Shown here: in pieces, positions 24,379-33,123 of the stretch
How the letters are laid out: each line of letters opens with the position of its first letter
Numbering within the stretch: the stretch's first letter is position 1
Source: HGM11412 sp045536025
Lineage (GTDB): Bacteria; Bacillota; Clostridia; Christensenellales; Borkfalkiaceae
DNA: 44,407 nucleotides
Assembly: GCA_045536025.1 (NCBI GenBank)
Contig: JAZSMT010000023.1
Coordinates: 1 to 44,407, forward strand
Reading direction: 5' to 3'
Made by a program: the position numbers and the translations under genes
Notes under the pieces: generated by a model
Told to the model about the DNA's origin: nothing
Databases searched by the model: none
The model's input: the letters and a program-made list of their open reading frames with translations, nothing else

Positions 24379-26646
24379 ATGAATACAAACAACACTTTAA
24401 GTCAGTTATCGGAGATTGCAACAAGAATTAAGGAGTTGCGCGAAATTATTGGTTTCTCCGTAAAAGAAATGACTGAAAAAACAGACGTAAGCGAGGATAC
24501 TTACGTTTTATACGAAAGCGGTAAGGTAGATATTCCGTTTTCTTTCATACACAAATGCGCCCTTGCTTTTGGCGTTGATATGACTGATTTGCTCGAAGGT
24601 AGTTCGGCAAGGCTTTCCACCTACACGGTAACTAGAAAAGGTAAAGGTCAAGAAACCGCAAAAGAGGACGGGATTGACATTGCTAATCTAGCGCCCAAGT
24701 TTAAAGATAAACTTGCCGAGCCTTATTACGTTACCTACGAATATTCTCAATCGCAACAAAATAAGCCTATTCACTTAACCACTCACTCTGGTCAAGAATT
24801 CGACCTTATTTTAAGTGGTAAGTTAAAAGTTCAAGTAGGCAATCACACCGAGGTTTTAGAAGAGGGCGATAGTATCTACTATAACTCTTCCGTTCCTCAC
24901 GGTATGATAGCGGTTGACGGTAAAAGCTGTACTTTCGTTGCCGTCGTTATGAGTGGTGACAACTCTACCGAAACTGTTGTTAGAAAGAGCGTTATAAGCG
25001 CAAAGGCAAGCGAAACCCTCGTTTGTGAAAAATTCGTTGACGCCGTTGAAAATGAAAACGGTGAGCTTCAAAGCATCAACTTTAAAAATACTGATACGTT
25101 TAACTTTGGCTTTGATATCGTTGATGGAATTGCTAAGCGTTATCCCGATAAGCTTGCAATGCTTTATCTTGACAAAAATAAAGCCGAACGCCGTTTTATC
25201 TTTAAAGATATAAAAGACGCGTCTAACCAAATTGCAAACTACTTTACCTCGCTTGGTATTAAGCGTGGCGACAAGGTTATGCTCGTGCTTAAACGCCACT
25301 ATCAATTCTGGTTCTGTATGGTTGCTCTTCACAAGCTCGGTGCGGTAGCAATTCCCGCAACTAACCAACTTAAAGAGCACGATTTTGAATACAGATATAA
25401 CTCGGCAGGCGTAAAGGCTATCGTTTGTACGGCTGACGGAGATACTTATGAATACGCTCAAAGCGCGGCTAAAAAATGCCCCCAAGTAGAAAAGCTTATA
25501 ATGGTTGGCGGTGCAAAAGAGGGCTGGCTTGATTTTGACAAAGAATACCCACTTTTCACAAGAAAATTTCATCGCCCCGAAGATTGTTCTGCGGGTAACA
25601 ATCTTGCCCTTATGTTCTTCACGTCGGGAACGACTGGCAACCCCAAAATGGCCGCGCACAAGCATACCTACGCATTAGGTCATTACGTAACCGCTAAATA
25701 CTGGCATTGCTGTGAGCGCGACGGGTTACACCTTACCATATCAGACACCGGCTGGGGTAAATCTTTATGGGGAAAACTCTACGGTCAATGGCTTTGCGAG
25801 GGCGCAGTTTTCGTTTACGACTTTGATAAATTTGACGAAAACGATTTACTTCCTATGTTCGCTAAATACAATATTACAACCTTTTGCGCTCCGCCCACAA
25901 TGCTTAGAATGCTTATCCGTGGCGACCTTTCTAAATACGACTTATCGTCTATCCACCATATGACTACGGCTGGCGAGGCGCTTAACCCCGAAGTGTTTAA
26001 TAAGTTTAAAGAGGCAACTGGCTTAGAAATAATGGAGGGCTTTGGTCAAACCGAAACCACGCTTGCAATAGCTAATCTCTTTGGCACTGCGCCTAAAATC
26101 GGCGCTATGGGTAAAGCAAACCCACAATACGACGTTGACGTTGTAGATAGCGATGGAAAGAGCCTCCCTGCAGGTGAAGTTGGCGAAATCGTTATACATA
26201 CTAACAACAAAGTTCCTTGCGGTTTATTTAGAGAATATTATCGTGATGCCGAAAAAACAAGCGAAGCTTGGCATGACGGATTGTATCACACTGGCGATAC
26301 CGCTTGGAGAGATGAGGACGGGTATTTCTGGTACGTTGGTCGTGTGGACGACGTTATCAAGTCGTCGGGATACCGTATCGGGCCTTTCGAAATCGAAAGT
26401 GTAATAATGGAGCTCCCCTACGTTTTAGAGTGTGGCGTTTCAGCCGTACCCGACGAGGTTCGTGGTCAAGTAGTTAAAGCAAGTATAGTCTTAACCAAAG
26501 GCACCGAGCCCAGCGAGGAATTAAAGAAAGAAATTCAAAAATACGTTAAAGACCACACCGCCCCTTACAAGTACCCAAGAGTAGTGGTGTTTAGAGACGA
26601 ACTGCCCAAGACTATAAGCGGTAAAATCCAACGCAACAAGTTATAA
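24379..26646 (+). CDS. XRE-cupin-acyl-CoA synthetase fusion 1 (MACS-like, AMP-forming)
   Basis: 755 residues, three domains. (1) XRE HTH, about 10-72 (RIKELREIIGFSVKEMTEKT). (2) Cupin, about 110-190 (LTTHSGQEFDLILSGKLKVQ, YYNSSVPHGM). (3) Acyl-CoA synthetase, about 235-755: P-loop MFFTSGTTGNPKMAAH, FGQTETT, YHTGDTAWRDEDGYFWYVGR, DDVIKSSGYRIGPFE, and the catalytic lysine in PKTISGKIQRNKL. It most resembles medium-chain/branched-chain acyl-CoA synthetases. Predicted job: activate a branched acid with ATP and CoA. AAAGGAGG SD, controlled by T-box 1. Whether the HTH binds DNA is unknown. Confidence 0.88.
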   Translation: MNTNNTLSQLSEIATRIKELREIIGFSVKEMTEKTDVSEDTYVLYESGKVDIPFSFIHKCALAFGVDMTDLLEGSSARLSTYTVTRKGKGQETAKEDGIDIANLAPKFKDKLAEPYYVTYEYSQSQQNKPIHLTTHSGQEFDLILSGKLKVQVGNHTEVLEEGDSIYYNSSVPHGMIAVDGKSCTFVAVVMSGDNSTETVVRKSVISAKASETLVCEKFVDAVENENGELQSINFKNTDTFNFGFDIVDGIAKRYPDKLAMLYLDKNKAERRFIFKDIKDASNQIANYFTSLGIKRGDKVMLVLKRHYQFWFCMVALHKLGAVAIPATNQLKEHDFEYRYNSAGVKAIVCTADGDTYEYAQSAAKKCPQVEKLIMVGGAKEGWLDFDKEYPLFTRKFHRPEDCSAGNNLALMFFTSGTTGNPKMAAHKHTYALGHYVTAKYWHCCERDGLHLTISDTGWGKSLWGKLYGQWLCEGAVFVYDFDKFDENDLLPMFAKYNITTFCAPPTMLRMLIRGDLSKYDLSSIHHMTTAGEALNPEVFNKFKEATGLEIMEGFGQTETTLAIANLFGTAPKIGAMGKANPQYDVDVVDSDGKSLPAGEVGEIVIHTNNKVPCGLFREYYRDAEKTSEAWHDGLYHTGDTAWRDEDGYFWYVGRVDDVIKSSGYRIGPFEIESVIMELPYVLECGVSAVPDEVRGQVVKASIVLTKGTEPSEELKKEIQKYVKDHTAPYKYPRVVVFRDELPKTISGKIQRNKL

Positions 26647-26694
26647 AGCAAAAAAATGGAAATTTGCTTGCAAGGTTAGAGATTTTTTTGCTTT
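26645..26694 (+). terminator. Terminator-like hairpin after synthetase 1
   Basis: AAAGC followed by A7-T (26645-26657) is fully complementary to A-T7-GCTTT (26682-26694); it overlaps the stop codon. An almost identical hairpin follows synthetase 2. Confidence 0.6.
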
Positions 26695-26699
26695 GCAAA

Positions 26700-26892
26700 C
26701 TTAAAGGTAAAGCCGTTGGTTTTACGACAAAACGTTGTTTTGATTTTTGCAGTAGCAAAATTACTTTAAGTTTATAAACGGAGCGAGTACTGCGTTACTA
26801 CAAAACCGTTGCACCTACAATAACCAAAAAGGTCTATTGTAGTCGCTCCGTCTTGTCGAGCCTTGTCTTGCTTGCTTTTAACGCCTTAAAGG
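26700..26892. repeat. Intergenic structured repeat, family A copy 4
   Basis: Contains the hairpin CTACAAT-AACC-AAAAA-GGTC-T-ATTGTAG and the tail GTCGAGCCTTGTCTTGCTTG. It is nearly identical to copy 5 because the whole locus was duplicated. 26893-26959 shows nothing else. Confidence 0.65.
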
Positions 26893-26959
26893 GGTTGGAA
26901 TAGGCAACTAAAATGGTTGCTTGTTATTACGATAAATTGTAAAAACAACCTAAAAATCG

Positions 26960-26988
26960 TTGACAATATTTAAAAGTAGTGTTAAATT
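26960..26988 (+). promoter_or_regulatory. Promoter of T-box unit 2
   Basis: TTGACA (26960-26965), 17 nt, TAAATT (26983-26988). The spacer is close to that of the T-box 3 promoter. Confidence 0.8.
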
Positions 26989-27000
26989 TAATATAATTAA

Positions 27001-27256
27001 ATTAAAAGCTATGACGAAAAGTTGCTTAATTTTCGCTTTTTTCAGAGAGACGGTGTGTGGTGCGAGCCGTTAAAAGCTTATTGAGTATGTAGTTTCCGAG
27101 CTGAGAGAAGGAAAGCGTTTATGCAAGTAGAATCTCTTCGTGACTTCTGCGTTAATGAATAGGAATTAATTGATTCCAAAAGAGGCAACTAACGGTTGCA
27201 ATTTGAGTGGTACCGCGGGATAAAACTCGTCTCAAAGTAAAGAGACGGGTTTTTTA
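27001..27256 (+). promoter_or_regulatory. T-box riboswitch 2, apparent valine specifier (GTA)
   Basis: Same parts as T-box 1 and similar in sequence: TGACGAAAAG, CAGAGAGACGG with GGTG, TTTCCGAGCTGAG, stem III region, T-box GAGTGGTACCGCG (27205-27217), terminator AACTCGTCTC/GAGACGGGTT plus T run (27224-27256). With the same alignment the specifier is GTA at 27089-27091, i.e. valine. The bulge is again TGGT. Confidence 0.9.
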
Positions 27257-27284
27257 TTTTATATGCCCCGTCAATGGAGCGATT

Positions 27285-29564
27285 ATGGAAGAGTTAAAAC
27301 TTAAAATCAAACAGATAAGCGAGCGTATCAAAGAGCTTCGTGAAATCGAAAACGTATCGGTAGCCGAAATGGCAAGTTTAACCGGCGTAACCGAGCAAGA
27401 ATATTTAAACTGTGAAAACGGCGTTAGCGATTTGAACTTCGCTTTCATTTACCGTTTAGCAAACGCCTTAAAAGTAAACGTTACTGAACTTATAGAGGGC
27501 TACTCGCCCAACCTTAAATCTTACACCGTTACGAGAAGTGGCAACGCGCCTATGGTAAGTAACGCTCACGGTATGACTTATTATAACTTAGCAAGCGCGT
27601 TCAAGAAAAAGATTGCCGAGCCTTTATACGTTATAAGCAAGTATAGTGAAGAGGCGCAAAGCAAACCGCTTGAACTTACCACCCACAACGGTCAAGAATG
27701 CGATTTAATTATCGAGGGTAATCTTTTAGTTCAAATAGGCAAGCACCAAGAGGTTTTAGGTCCTGGCGACAGTATTTATTATAATTCCGACACACCGCAC
27801 GGCTTAAGAGCAGTTGGTGGGAAGGACTGTATTTTTTACGCTATAGTTTTAAACCCCACGGGCGATCCTATTCCCGAACTTTCTAAAGAAATTATTCCTT
27901 CAAAACCCGTTAAGGTTGACGATGGCAAGAAAAAGAGGGTTTACAAGCAATATATCGATACGGTTTTAAACGAAAACGGCACGCCCACGTCAATTACTTT
28001 TAAAAATTACGACAAGTTTAATTTCGCTTTTGACGTTTTAGACGCTATTGCAGAAAAAGATCCTGATAAACTTGCAATGCTTCATATCAGTAAAGACAAA
28101 ACCGAGCGTAGGTTTACCTTTAAAGATATCAAAAAAGAAAGCAACCGCGTTGCCAACTACTTAAAGTCGTTAGGCGTTAAGAAAGGCGATAGAGTATTAC
28201 TAGTATTAAAACGCCACTATCAATACTGGCCGACCATGATGGCGCTCAACAAGCTTGGCGCAATAGCTATACCTGCAACTAACCAACTTAAAGAGCACGA
28301 TTTTGAATACCGCTTTAACGCGGCAGGCGTATCAACGGTTATTGCAACGGCAGACGAAACGGTTGCCGAAAATATAGAAAAAGTTCTCGAGGCTTGCCCC
28401 ACCGTTAAAACTAAGATTATCGTTAACGGTGAAAGGGAGGGCTGGCACGATTTCAACGAGGAATACACCCTTTATTCCACCCACTTTAACCGCACTGAAG
28501 ATACCGCGTGTGGGGACGATTTGATGCTTATGTTCTTCACGTCGGGTACGACTGGGTATCCCAAGATTGCAGCTCACTCGTACACCTATCCCCTCGGTCA
28601 TTTCCACACGGCTAAATACTGGCACAACGTTGATCCCGACGGTATTCACTTCACGATATCAGATACCGGCTGGGCAAAGTCAATGTGGGGAAAACTCTAC
28701 GGTCAATGGCTTTGCGAGGGCGCAATTTTCGTTTACGACTTTGATAGATTTGACGCAAGCGAAATTCTACCTATGTTTGCAAAGCACAAAATTACCACCT
28801 TCTGCGCTCCGCCCACAATGCTTAGAATGCTCGTTAAAGAAGACATATCTAAATACGACTTATCGTCGATTAAGCATATGACTACGGCTGGCGAGGCTCT
28901 CAATCCCGAAGTATACCGTCAGTTTGAAAAGGCTACTGGGCTTCAAATTATGGAGGGCTTTGGTCAAACTGAAAGCACTATGATTATAGGTAATATGACG
29001 GGTGCGCCACACAAAATCGGCTCAATGGGTAAGCCTGCACCTATTTATGACGTTGATATCGTAGATAGTGACGGAAATTCCGTTGAAGACGGTGAAACTG
29101 GTGAAATCGTTATTAAAATTGGCGATAAAGCACCCTGTGGTTTATTTAAGGGCTATTATCGTGACGAGGAAAAGACTCGTGAAGTTTGGCACGATGGTTA
29201 TTACCACACCGGCGATACCGCTTGGCGCGATGAGGACGGTTTCTATTGGTACGTAGGCAGGGTTGACGACGTTATTAAGTCAAGTGGATACCGTATCGGA
29301 CCTTTCGAAATCGAAAGTGTAATAATGGAGCTCCCCTACGTTTTAGAGTGCGGTGTATCCGCCGAGCCAGACGAGGTTCGCGGTCAAGTAGTTAAAGCAA
29401 GTATAGTTTTAACCAAAGACACCGAGCCTAGCGAAGAATTAAAGAAAGAAATTCAAAACTACGTTAAGAAAAATACCGCTCCCTACAAGTATCCAAGAAT
29501 AGTAGTGTTTAGAGATGAACTACCCAAGACTATAAGCGGTAAAATCCAACGCAACAAGTTATAA
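27285..29564 (+). CDS. XRE-cupin-acyl-CoA synthetase fusion 2 (MACS-like, AMP-forming)
   Basis: 759 residues from the ATG at 27285 (GGAG SD). A longer frame from GTG 27207 would start inside the T-box antiterminator and is not real. The domain order is that of fusion 1: XRE HTH (RIKELREIENVSVAEMASLT), cupin (LTTHNGQECDLIIEGNLLVQ, YYNSDTPHGL), MACS-type synthetase (MFFTSGTTGYPKIAAH, FGQTEST, YHTGDTAWRDEDGFYWYVGR, KTISGKIQRNKL). The C-terminal ~150 residues are nearly identical to fusion 1; HTH, cupin and the segment around residues 205-260 differ more. It is a tandem duplicate under a T-box with a different specifier. Predicted substrate: isobutyrate if the valine reading is right. Confidence 0.88.
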   Translation: MEELKLKIKQISERIKELREIENVSVAEMASLTGVTEQEYLNCENGVSDLNFAFIYRLANALKVNVTELIEGYSPNLKSYTVTRSGNAPMVSNAHGMTYYNLASAFKKKIAEPLYVISKYSEEAQSKPLELTTHNGQECDLIIEGNLLVQIGKHQEVLGPGDSIYYNSDTPHGLRAVGGKDCIFYAIVLNPTGDPIPELSKEIIPSKPVKVDDGKKKRVYKQYIDTVLNENGTPTSITFKNYDKFNFAFDVLDAIAEKDPDKLAMLHISKDKTERRFTFKDIKKESNRVANYLKSLGVKKGDRVLLVLKRHYQYWPTMMALNKLGAIAIPATNQLKEHDFEYRFNAAGVSTVIATADETVAENIEKVLEACPTVKTKIIVNGEREGWHDFNEEYTLYSTHFNRTEDTACGDDLMLMFFTSGTTGYPKIAAHSYTYPLGHFHTAKYWHNVDPDGIHFTISDTGWAKSMWGKLYGQWLCEGAIFVYDFDRFDASEILPMFAKHKITTFCAPPTMLRMLVKEDISKYDLSSIKHMTTAGEALNPEVYRQFEKATGLQIMEGFGQTESTMIIGNMTGAPHKIGSMGKPAPIYDVDIVDSDGNSVEDGETGEIVIKIGDKAPCGLFKGYYRDEEKTREVWHDGYYHTGDTAWRDEDGFYWYVGRVDDVIKSSGYRIGPFEIESVIMELPYVLECGVSAEPDEVRGQVVKASIVLTKDTEPSEELKKEIQNYVKKNTAPYKYPRIVVFRDELPKTISGKIQRNKL

Positions 29565-29612
29565 AGCAAAAAAATGGAAATTTACTTGCAAAGTTAGAGA
29601 TTTTTTTGCTTT
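29563..29612 (+). terminator. Terminator-like hairpin after synthetase 2
   Basis: Same AAAGC-A7-T / A-T7-GCTTT pairing as after synthetase 1. Confidence 0.6.
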
Positions 29613-29617
29613 GCAAA

Positions 29618-29850
29618 CTTAAAGGTAAAGCCGTTGGTTTTACGACAAAACGTTGTTTTGAATTTTGCAGTAGCAAAATTACTTTAAGTTTATAAACGGA
29701 GCGAGTCCTGCGTTTCTGCCAAGCCGTTGCACCTACAATAACCAAAAAGGTCTATTGTAGTCCCCGCCTTGTCGAGCCTTGTCTTGCTTGCTTCTAACTC
29801 GTTTCTAATCTGTTTCTTAAGTTGGCAAAGGCTTGCCTCTAACGCCTTAA
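29618..29850. repeat. Intergenic structured repeat, family A copy 5
   Basis: Near-identical to copy 4 in its first ~150 nt, including the CTACAAT/ATTGTAG hairpin. It has an extended tail in which CTCGTTTCTAATCTG and TGCCTCTAACGCCTTAA echo the family tail twice. Confidence 0.65.
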
Positions 29851-29878
29851 GGTAGTTATAAAAAACCAAAAAATCAAA

Positions 29879-30535
29879 ATGGAAAAAAGAATTATTATAT
29901 TTAGTGGGCATTACGGTAGCGGTAAAACTAATATTGCAGTTAACTTTGCAACTCAGCTAAAAAGGCTAGGTAACAAAGTTGCGGTGGCTGACCTCGATAT
30001 CGTAAACCCCTATTTTAGAACTAAAGACAGCCTTGGCCTCTTTGAAAAAGAGGGAATAAGGCTAATTTGCTCGGAGTATGCTAATAGCAACGTCGATATT
30101 CCAGCCCTTCCGCAAGACATCTACGCCGTAACCGACGATAAAAGTTACAAAATGGTAGTAGACGTTGGCGGTGACGATAGAGGGGCTTTAGCACTCGGTA
30201 GGCTCACGCCTAAAATTCTTGAAGAAAACAACTACGAGATGCTACTTATTATAAATTGCTATCGTCCTCTAACGCCCAACGCTGAAACTACCGTTGAGGT
30301 GGCAAGGGAGATAGAAGGGGCGTGCAAAATTAATTTTACGGGCATAATAAACAACTCAAATTTAGGCGAGCTTACGACGGAGGAAGACGTTTTATCGTCC
30401 ATTTCGTACGCTGAAGAAATATCAAAACTACTTAATATTCCAGTAAAATACACCACCGTAAAAAATAGTCTTTACGAGGGATTAAAAAATAAAATTTCAA
30501 ATCTTTATCCGCTTACACTTCAAAAAAAGATTTGA
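29879..30535 (+). CDS. MinD/ParA-like P-loop ATPase leading the vor operon
   Basis: 218 residues. Walker A FSGHYGSGKTNIAVNFA, then VADLDIVNPYFRTKD and VVDVGGDDRGALALG (Walker B/switch). A SIMIBI-class NTPase that resembles CobQ/MinD-like proteins. It is followed within 14 nt by ferredoxin and the VOR subunits, so it may serve maturation or regulation of that enzyme, but no function is established. It has a weak SD and no clear promoter of its own, so readthrough from T-box unit 2 is possible. Confidence 0.75.
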   Translation: MEKRIIIFSGHYGSGKTNIAVNFATQLKRLGNKVAVADLDIVNPYFRTKDSLGLFEKEGIRLICSEYANSNVDIPALPQDIYAVTDDKSYKMVVDVGGDDRGALALGRLTPKILEENNYEMLLIINCYRPLTPNAETTVEVAREIEGACKINFTGIINNSNLGELTTEEDVLSSISYAEEISKLLNIPVKYTTVKNSLYEGLKNKISNLYPLTLQKKI

Positions 30536-30549
30536 TTAAGGAGAAAATT

Positions 30550-30756
30550 ATGGCAAAACTTACGATTAACGTTGACAACTGCAAGGGTTGTGGTCTTTGC
30601 GTTGGCGTTTGTCCTAAAAACGTATTGGAACTTTCGCCCAGCAAAATAAATAAAAAGGGACACAAGCCCGTAGAAGCAGTCAGAGAAGAAAGTTGCATAG
30701 GTTGCGCGTTTTGCGCTACTATGTGTCCCGACTGCATTATAAAGGTAGAAAGGTGA
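30550..30756 (+). CDS. vorD: 2x[4Fe-4S] ferredoxin subunit of 2-oxoacid:ferredoxin oxidoreductase
   Basis: 68 residues from the ATG at 30550 (AAGGAG SD). Two cluster motifs, CKGCGLCVGVCP and CIGCAFCATMCP. It is the delta subunit of four-subunit VOR/KOR enzymes and passes electrons between the thiamine centre and free ferredoxin. Four nucleotides separate it from vorB. Confidence 0.92.
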   Translation: MAKLTINVDNCKGCGLCVGVCPKNVLELSPSKINKKGHKPVEAVREESCIGCAFCATMCPDCIIKVER

Positions 30757-30760
30757 TATT

Positions 30761-31822
30761 ATGGCAAATAAAGTTTTAATGAAAGGTAACGAAGCAATTG
30801 CCGAGGCTGCAATCAAAGCAGGTTGCAAGCACTATTTCGGCTATCCCATCACTCCTCAAACGGAAATTGCCGCTTATATGGCAAAAAAGATGCCTAAAAT
30901 AGGTGGCACTTTCTTGCAAGCGGAAAGTGAAATTGCCGCTATCAATATGGTATACGGCGTATCTTCTGCAGGTTATAGGGTTATGACTAGCTCTTCAAGC
31001 CCAGGTATTTCGCTCAAGAGCGAAGGCTTATCCTATTTAGCAGGTGCAGACCTTCCCGCCGTTATTATCAACGTGCAAAGAGGCGGTCCTGGACTTGGAG
31101 GTATTCAACCCAGCCAGTCCGACTATTTTCAAGCAACGAGAGGTGGCGGTCACGGCGACTTCCACATGATAGTTTTAGCACCTGGTAACGTTCAAGAAAT
31201 GGCGTCCTTAACCGTTAAGGGCTTTGAGCTTGCCGACAAGTATAGAATGACTTCTATGATACTTGCAGACGGAACTATGGGGCAAATGATGGAGCCCGTT
31301 GAACTTGATTTCGACGTTGCGCCCGCACCCGAAAAGCCTTGGGCTACTAACGGCACTAAAATGCAAAGAAAGCACAATATCACAAACTCTTTATCGCTCG
31401 TTCCTGAAGAGCTTGAAAAGTTTAACTTTGCTCGCTACGAAAGATATAAGCTTATTGAAGAAACCGAGGCTATGTACGAAGAGTATTTAATGGACGATGC
31501 TGATATTGCAGTAACCGCTTATGGTATCGCTTCAAGAGTAGCTAAAAACGCCGTTGACGAGGCGCGCAAAATGGGAATAAAAGTTGGTTTAATTAGACCT
31601 ATCACCGTATGGCCTTTCCCAAAAGCACCTTACGAAAAAGCGGTTGAAAAAGTTAACCATATTATAACCGTTGAACTTTCAATGGGACAAATGATAGAGG
31701 ACGTTATGCTTGCAACCAAGTGTAAAGTTCCAGTAACCTTGTGTAACCGTGCAGGCGGTATGATACCCTCGGTTGAACAAGTTTTACAAGAAATTTTAAA
31801 ATACGGTAAAAAGGGGGAATAA
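30761..31822 (+). CDS. vorB: 2-oxoisovalerate:ferredoxin oxidoreductase alpha subunit
   Basis: 353 residues: pyrimidine-binding and domain II parts of a thiamine-dependent 2-oxoacid:ferredoxin oxidoreductase. Motifs GNEAIAEAAIKAGCKHYFGYPITPQTEI, QAESEIAAINMVYGVSSAG, RGGPGLGGIQPSQSDY and GLIRPITVWPFP place it with VorB/KorA. The enzyme reversibly converts 2-oxoacid + CoA + oxidised ferredoxin to acyl-CoA + CO2 + reduced ferredoxin. The neighbouring branched-chain aminotransferase and synthetases favour branched-chain substrates over 2-oxoglutarate, though sequence alone does not settle it. Confidence 0.9.
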   Translation: MANKVLMKGNEAIAEAAIKAGCKHYFGYPITPQTEIAAYMAKKMPKIGGTFLQAESEIAAINMVYGVSSAGYRVMTSSSSPGISLKSEGLSYLAGADLPAVIINVQRGGPGLGGIQPSQSDYFQATRGGGHGDFHMIVLAPGNVQEMASLTVKGFELADKYRMTSMILADGTMGQMMEPVELDFDVAPAPEKPWATNGTKMQRKHNITNSLSLVPEELEKFNFARYERYKLIEETEAMYEEYLMDDADIAVTAYGIASRVAKNAVDEARKMGIKVGLIRPITVWPFPKAPYEKAVEKVNHIITVELSMGQMIEDVMLATKCKVPVTLCNRAGGMIPSVEQVLQEILKYGKKGE

Positions 31823-31825
31823 GAA

Positions 31826-32578
31826 ATGGTAGTATTTGATAAACCTAAATCACTTGCAGATATTTCAATGCACTATTGCCCCGGCTGTACGCACGGCATA
31901 GTTCACCGCCTCGTTGCAGAGGTTATTGACGAACTTGGTATCGAGGGAAGAACTATCGGTATCGCGCCAGTAGGCTGTTCGGTTATGGCGTACAACTACT
32001 TTAACTGCGATATGATAGAGGCGGCTCACGGTCGCGCTCCTGCAGTTGCAACGGGCGTTAAAAGAGCCAACCCCGAAGAGCATATCGTATTCACCTACCA
32101 AGGCGACGGCGACTTAGCTTCTATCGGTATGGCTGAAACGGTACACGCTGCTGCGCGTAACGAAAACATAACCATTATATTTATCAACAACGCAATTTAC
32201 GGTATGACGGGCGGTCAAATGGCACCCACGTCACTCCCCGGTCAAGTTACCCAAACTTCCCCTTATGGCCGTGACGTAAACGCTTGCGGTTATCCCGTTA
32301 AAGTTTGCGAAATGCTTTCTACCTTAGATGGCCCTGAATATTTAGAACGCGTTACCGTTAACAGCGTAAAAGCAGTTAAAAACGCTAAAAAGGCTATTAA
32401 AAAAGCCTTCCAAAACCAAATTGATAAGAAGGGTTTTTCACTCGTTGAAGTATTGTCAACTTGCCCCACCAACTGGGGTATGACGCCCGAAAAAGCACTT
32501 AAGTGGGTTGACGAGGCTATGATACCTTATTATCCCTTGGGCGTTTATAAAGATAGAAGCAATAAGGAGAGTAAGTAA
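31826..32578 (+). CDS. vorA: 2-oxoisovalerate:ferredoxin oxidoreductase beta subunit (thiamine diphosphate binding)
   Basis: 250 residues. The cysteine pair YCPGCTHG, the diphosphate/metal motif QGDGDLASIGMAETVHAAARN...NNAIYGMTGGQMAPTS, and CPTNWGMTPEKALKW are those of the beta subunit. It binds thiamine diphosphate and Mg2+. Three nucleotides after vorB and one before vorC. Confidence 0.92.
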   Translation: MVVFDKPKSLADISMHYCPGCTHGIVHRLVAEVIDELGIEGRTIGIAPVGCSVMAYNYFNCDMIEAAHGRAPAVATGVKRANPEEHIVFTYQGDGDLASIGMAETVHAAARNENITIIFINNAIYGMTGGQMAPTSLPGQVTQTSPYGRDVNACGYPVKVCEMLSTLDGPEYLERVTVNSVKAVKNAKKAIKKAFQNQIDKKGFSLVEVLSTCPTNWGMTPEKALKWVDEAMIPYYPLGVYKDRSNKESK

Positions 32579-32579
32579 T

Positions 32580-33113
32580 ATGAAAACAACAAAATATTTA
32601 TTCTCTGGTTTCGGCGGTCAAGGTATACTTTTCTCGGGTAAATTCTTGGCGTACAAAGGTTTAACTGAAGATAAAAACGTAAGCTGGCTTCCCTCTTACG
32701 GCCCTGAAATGCGCGGTGGCACGGCAAGCTGTAGCGTAATTATTTCAGACGGAGCTATCGGCTCGCCCATTATCGACAAGCCTGACGTTTTAATTGCAAT
32801 GAACCTCCCCTCGCTTGACAAGTTTGAAAGCACCGTTAAAGAGGGTGGCACTATTATTTTAGATAGTTCGCTCATTGATAGAAAGGTTGAAAGGACGGAC
32901 GTTTCAGTAGTTTATCTTCCCGCAACTCGTTTAGCAAGCGAAAACGGTATGCCCACCCTTGCTAATATGATAACGGTTGGCAAGCTTTTACAAGTTCAAG
33001 GCGAGTACAATGAGGCAGTTATTGACGTAGCACTTAAAAAAGTAATATCTGCAAAACGCGCGGATATGCTTGATATCAACAAAAAAGCAATGCAAATAGG
33101 TGCAGAGTTTTAA
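32580..33113 (+). CDS. vorC: 2-oxoisovalerate:ferredoxin oxidoreductase gamma subunit
   Basis: 177 residues. FSGFGGQGILFSGKFLAYKG, WLPSYGPEMRGGTASCSVI and the GMPTLANMITVGKLL segment are typical of the gamma subunit, which helps bind CoA. The next gene starts 10 nt after its stop with the SD AAGGGGA on the stop codon. Confidence 0.92.
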   Translation: MKTTKYLFSGFGGQGILFSGKFLAYKGLTEDKNVSWLPSYGPEMRGGTASCSVIISDGAIGSPIIDKPDVLIAMNLPSLDKFESTVKEGGTIILDSSLIDRKVERTDVSVVYLPATRLASENGMPTLANMITVGKLLQVQGEYNEAVIDVALKKVISAKRADMLDINKKAMQIGAEF

Positions 33114-33123
33114 GGGGAAAGTT

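Noticed and set aside
24856..25665. 269-codon minus-strand frame opposite synthetase 1
   Set aside because: Antisense shadow of the conserved ligase domain; no known motif and no ribosome site.
27207..27284. N-terminal extension of the second synthetase from a GTG at 27207
   Set aside because: The extra codons lie in the T-box antiterminator and terminator; the ATG at 27285 has an SD and matches the start of the paralogue.
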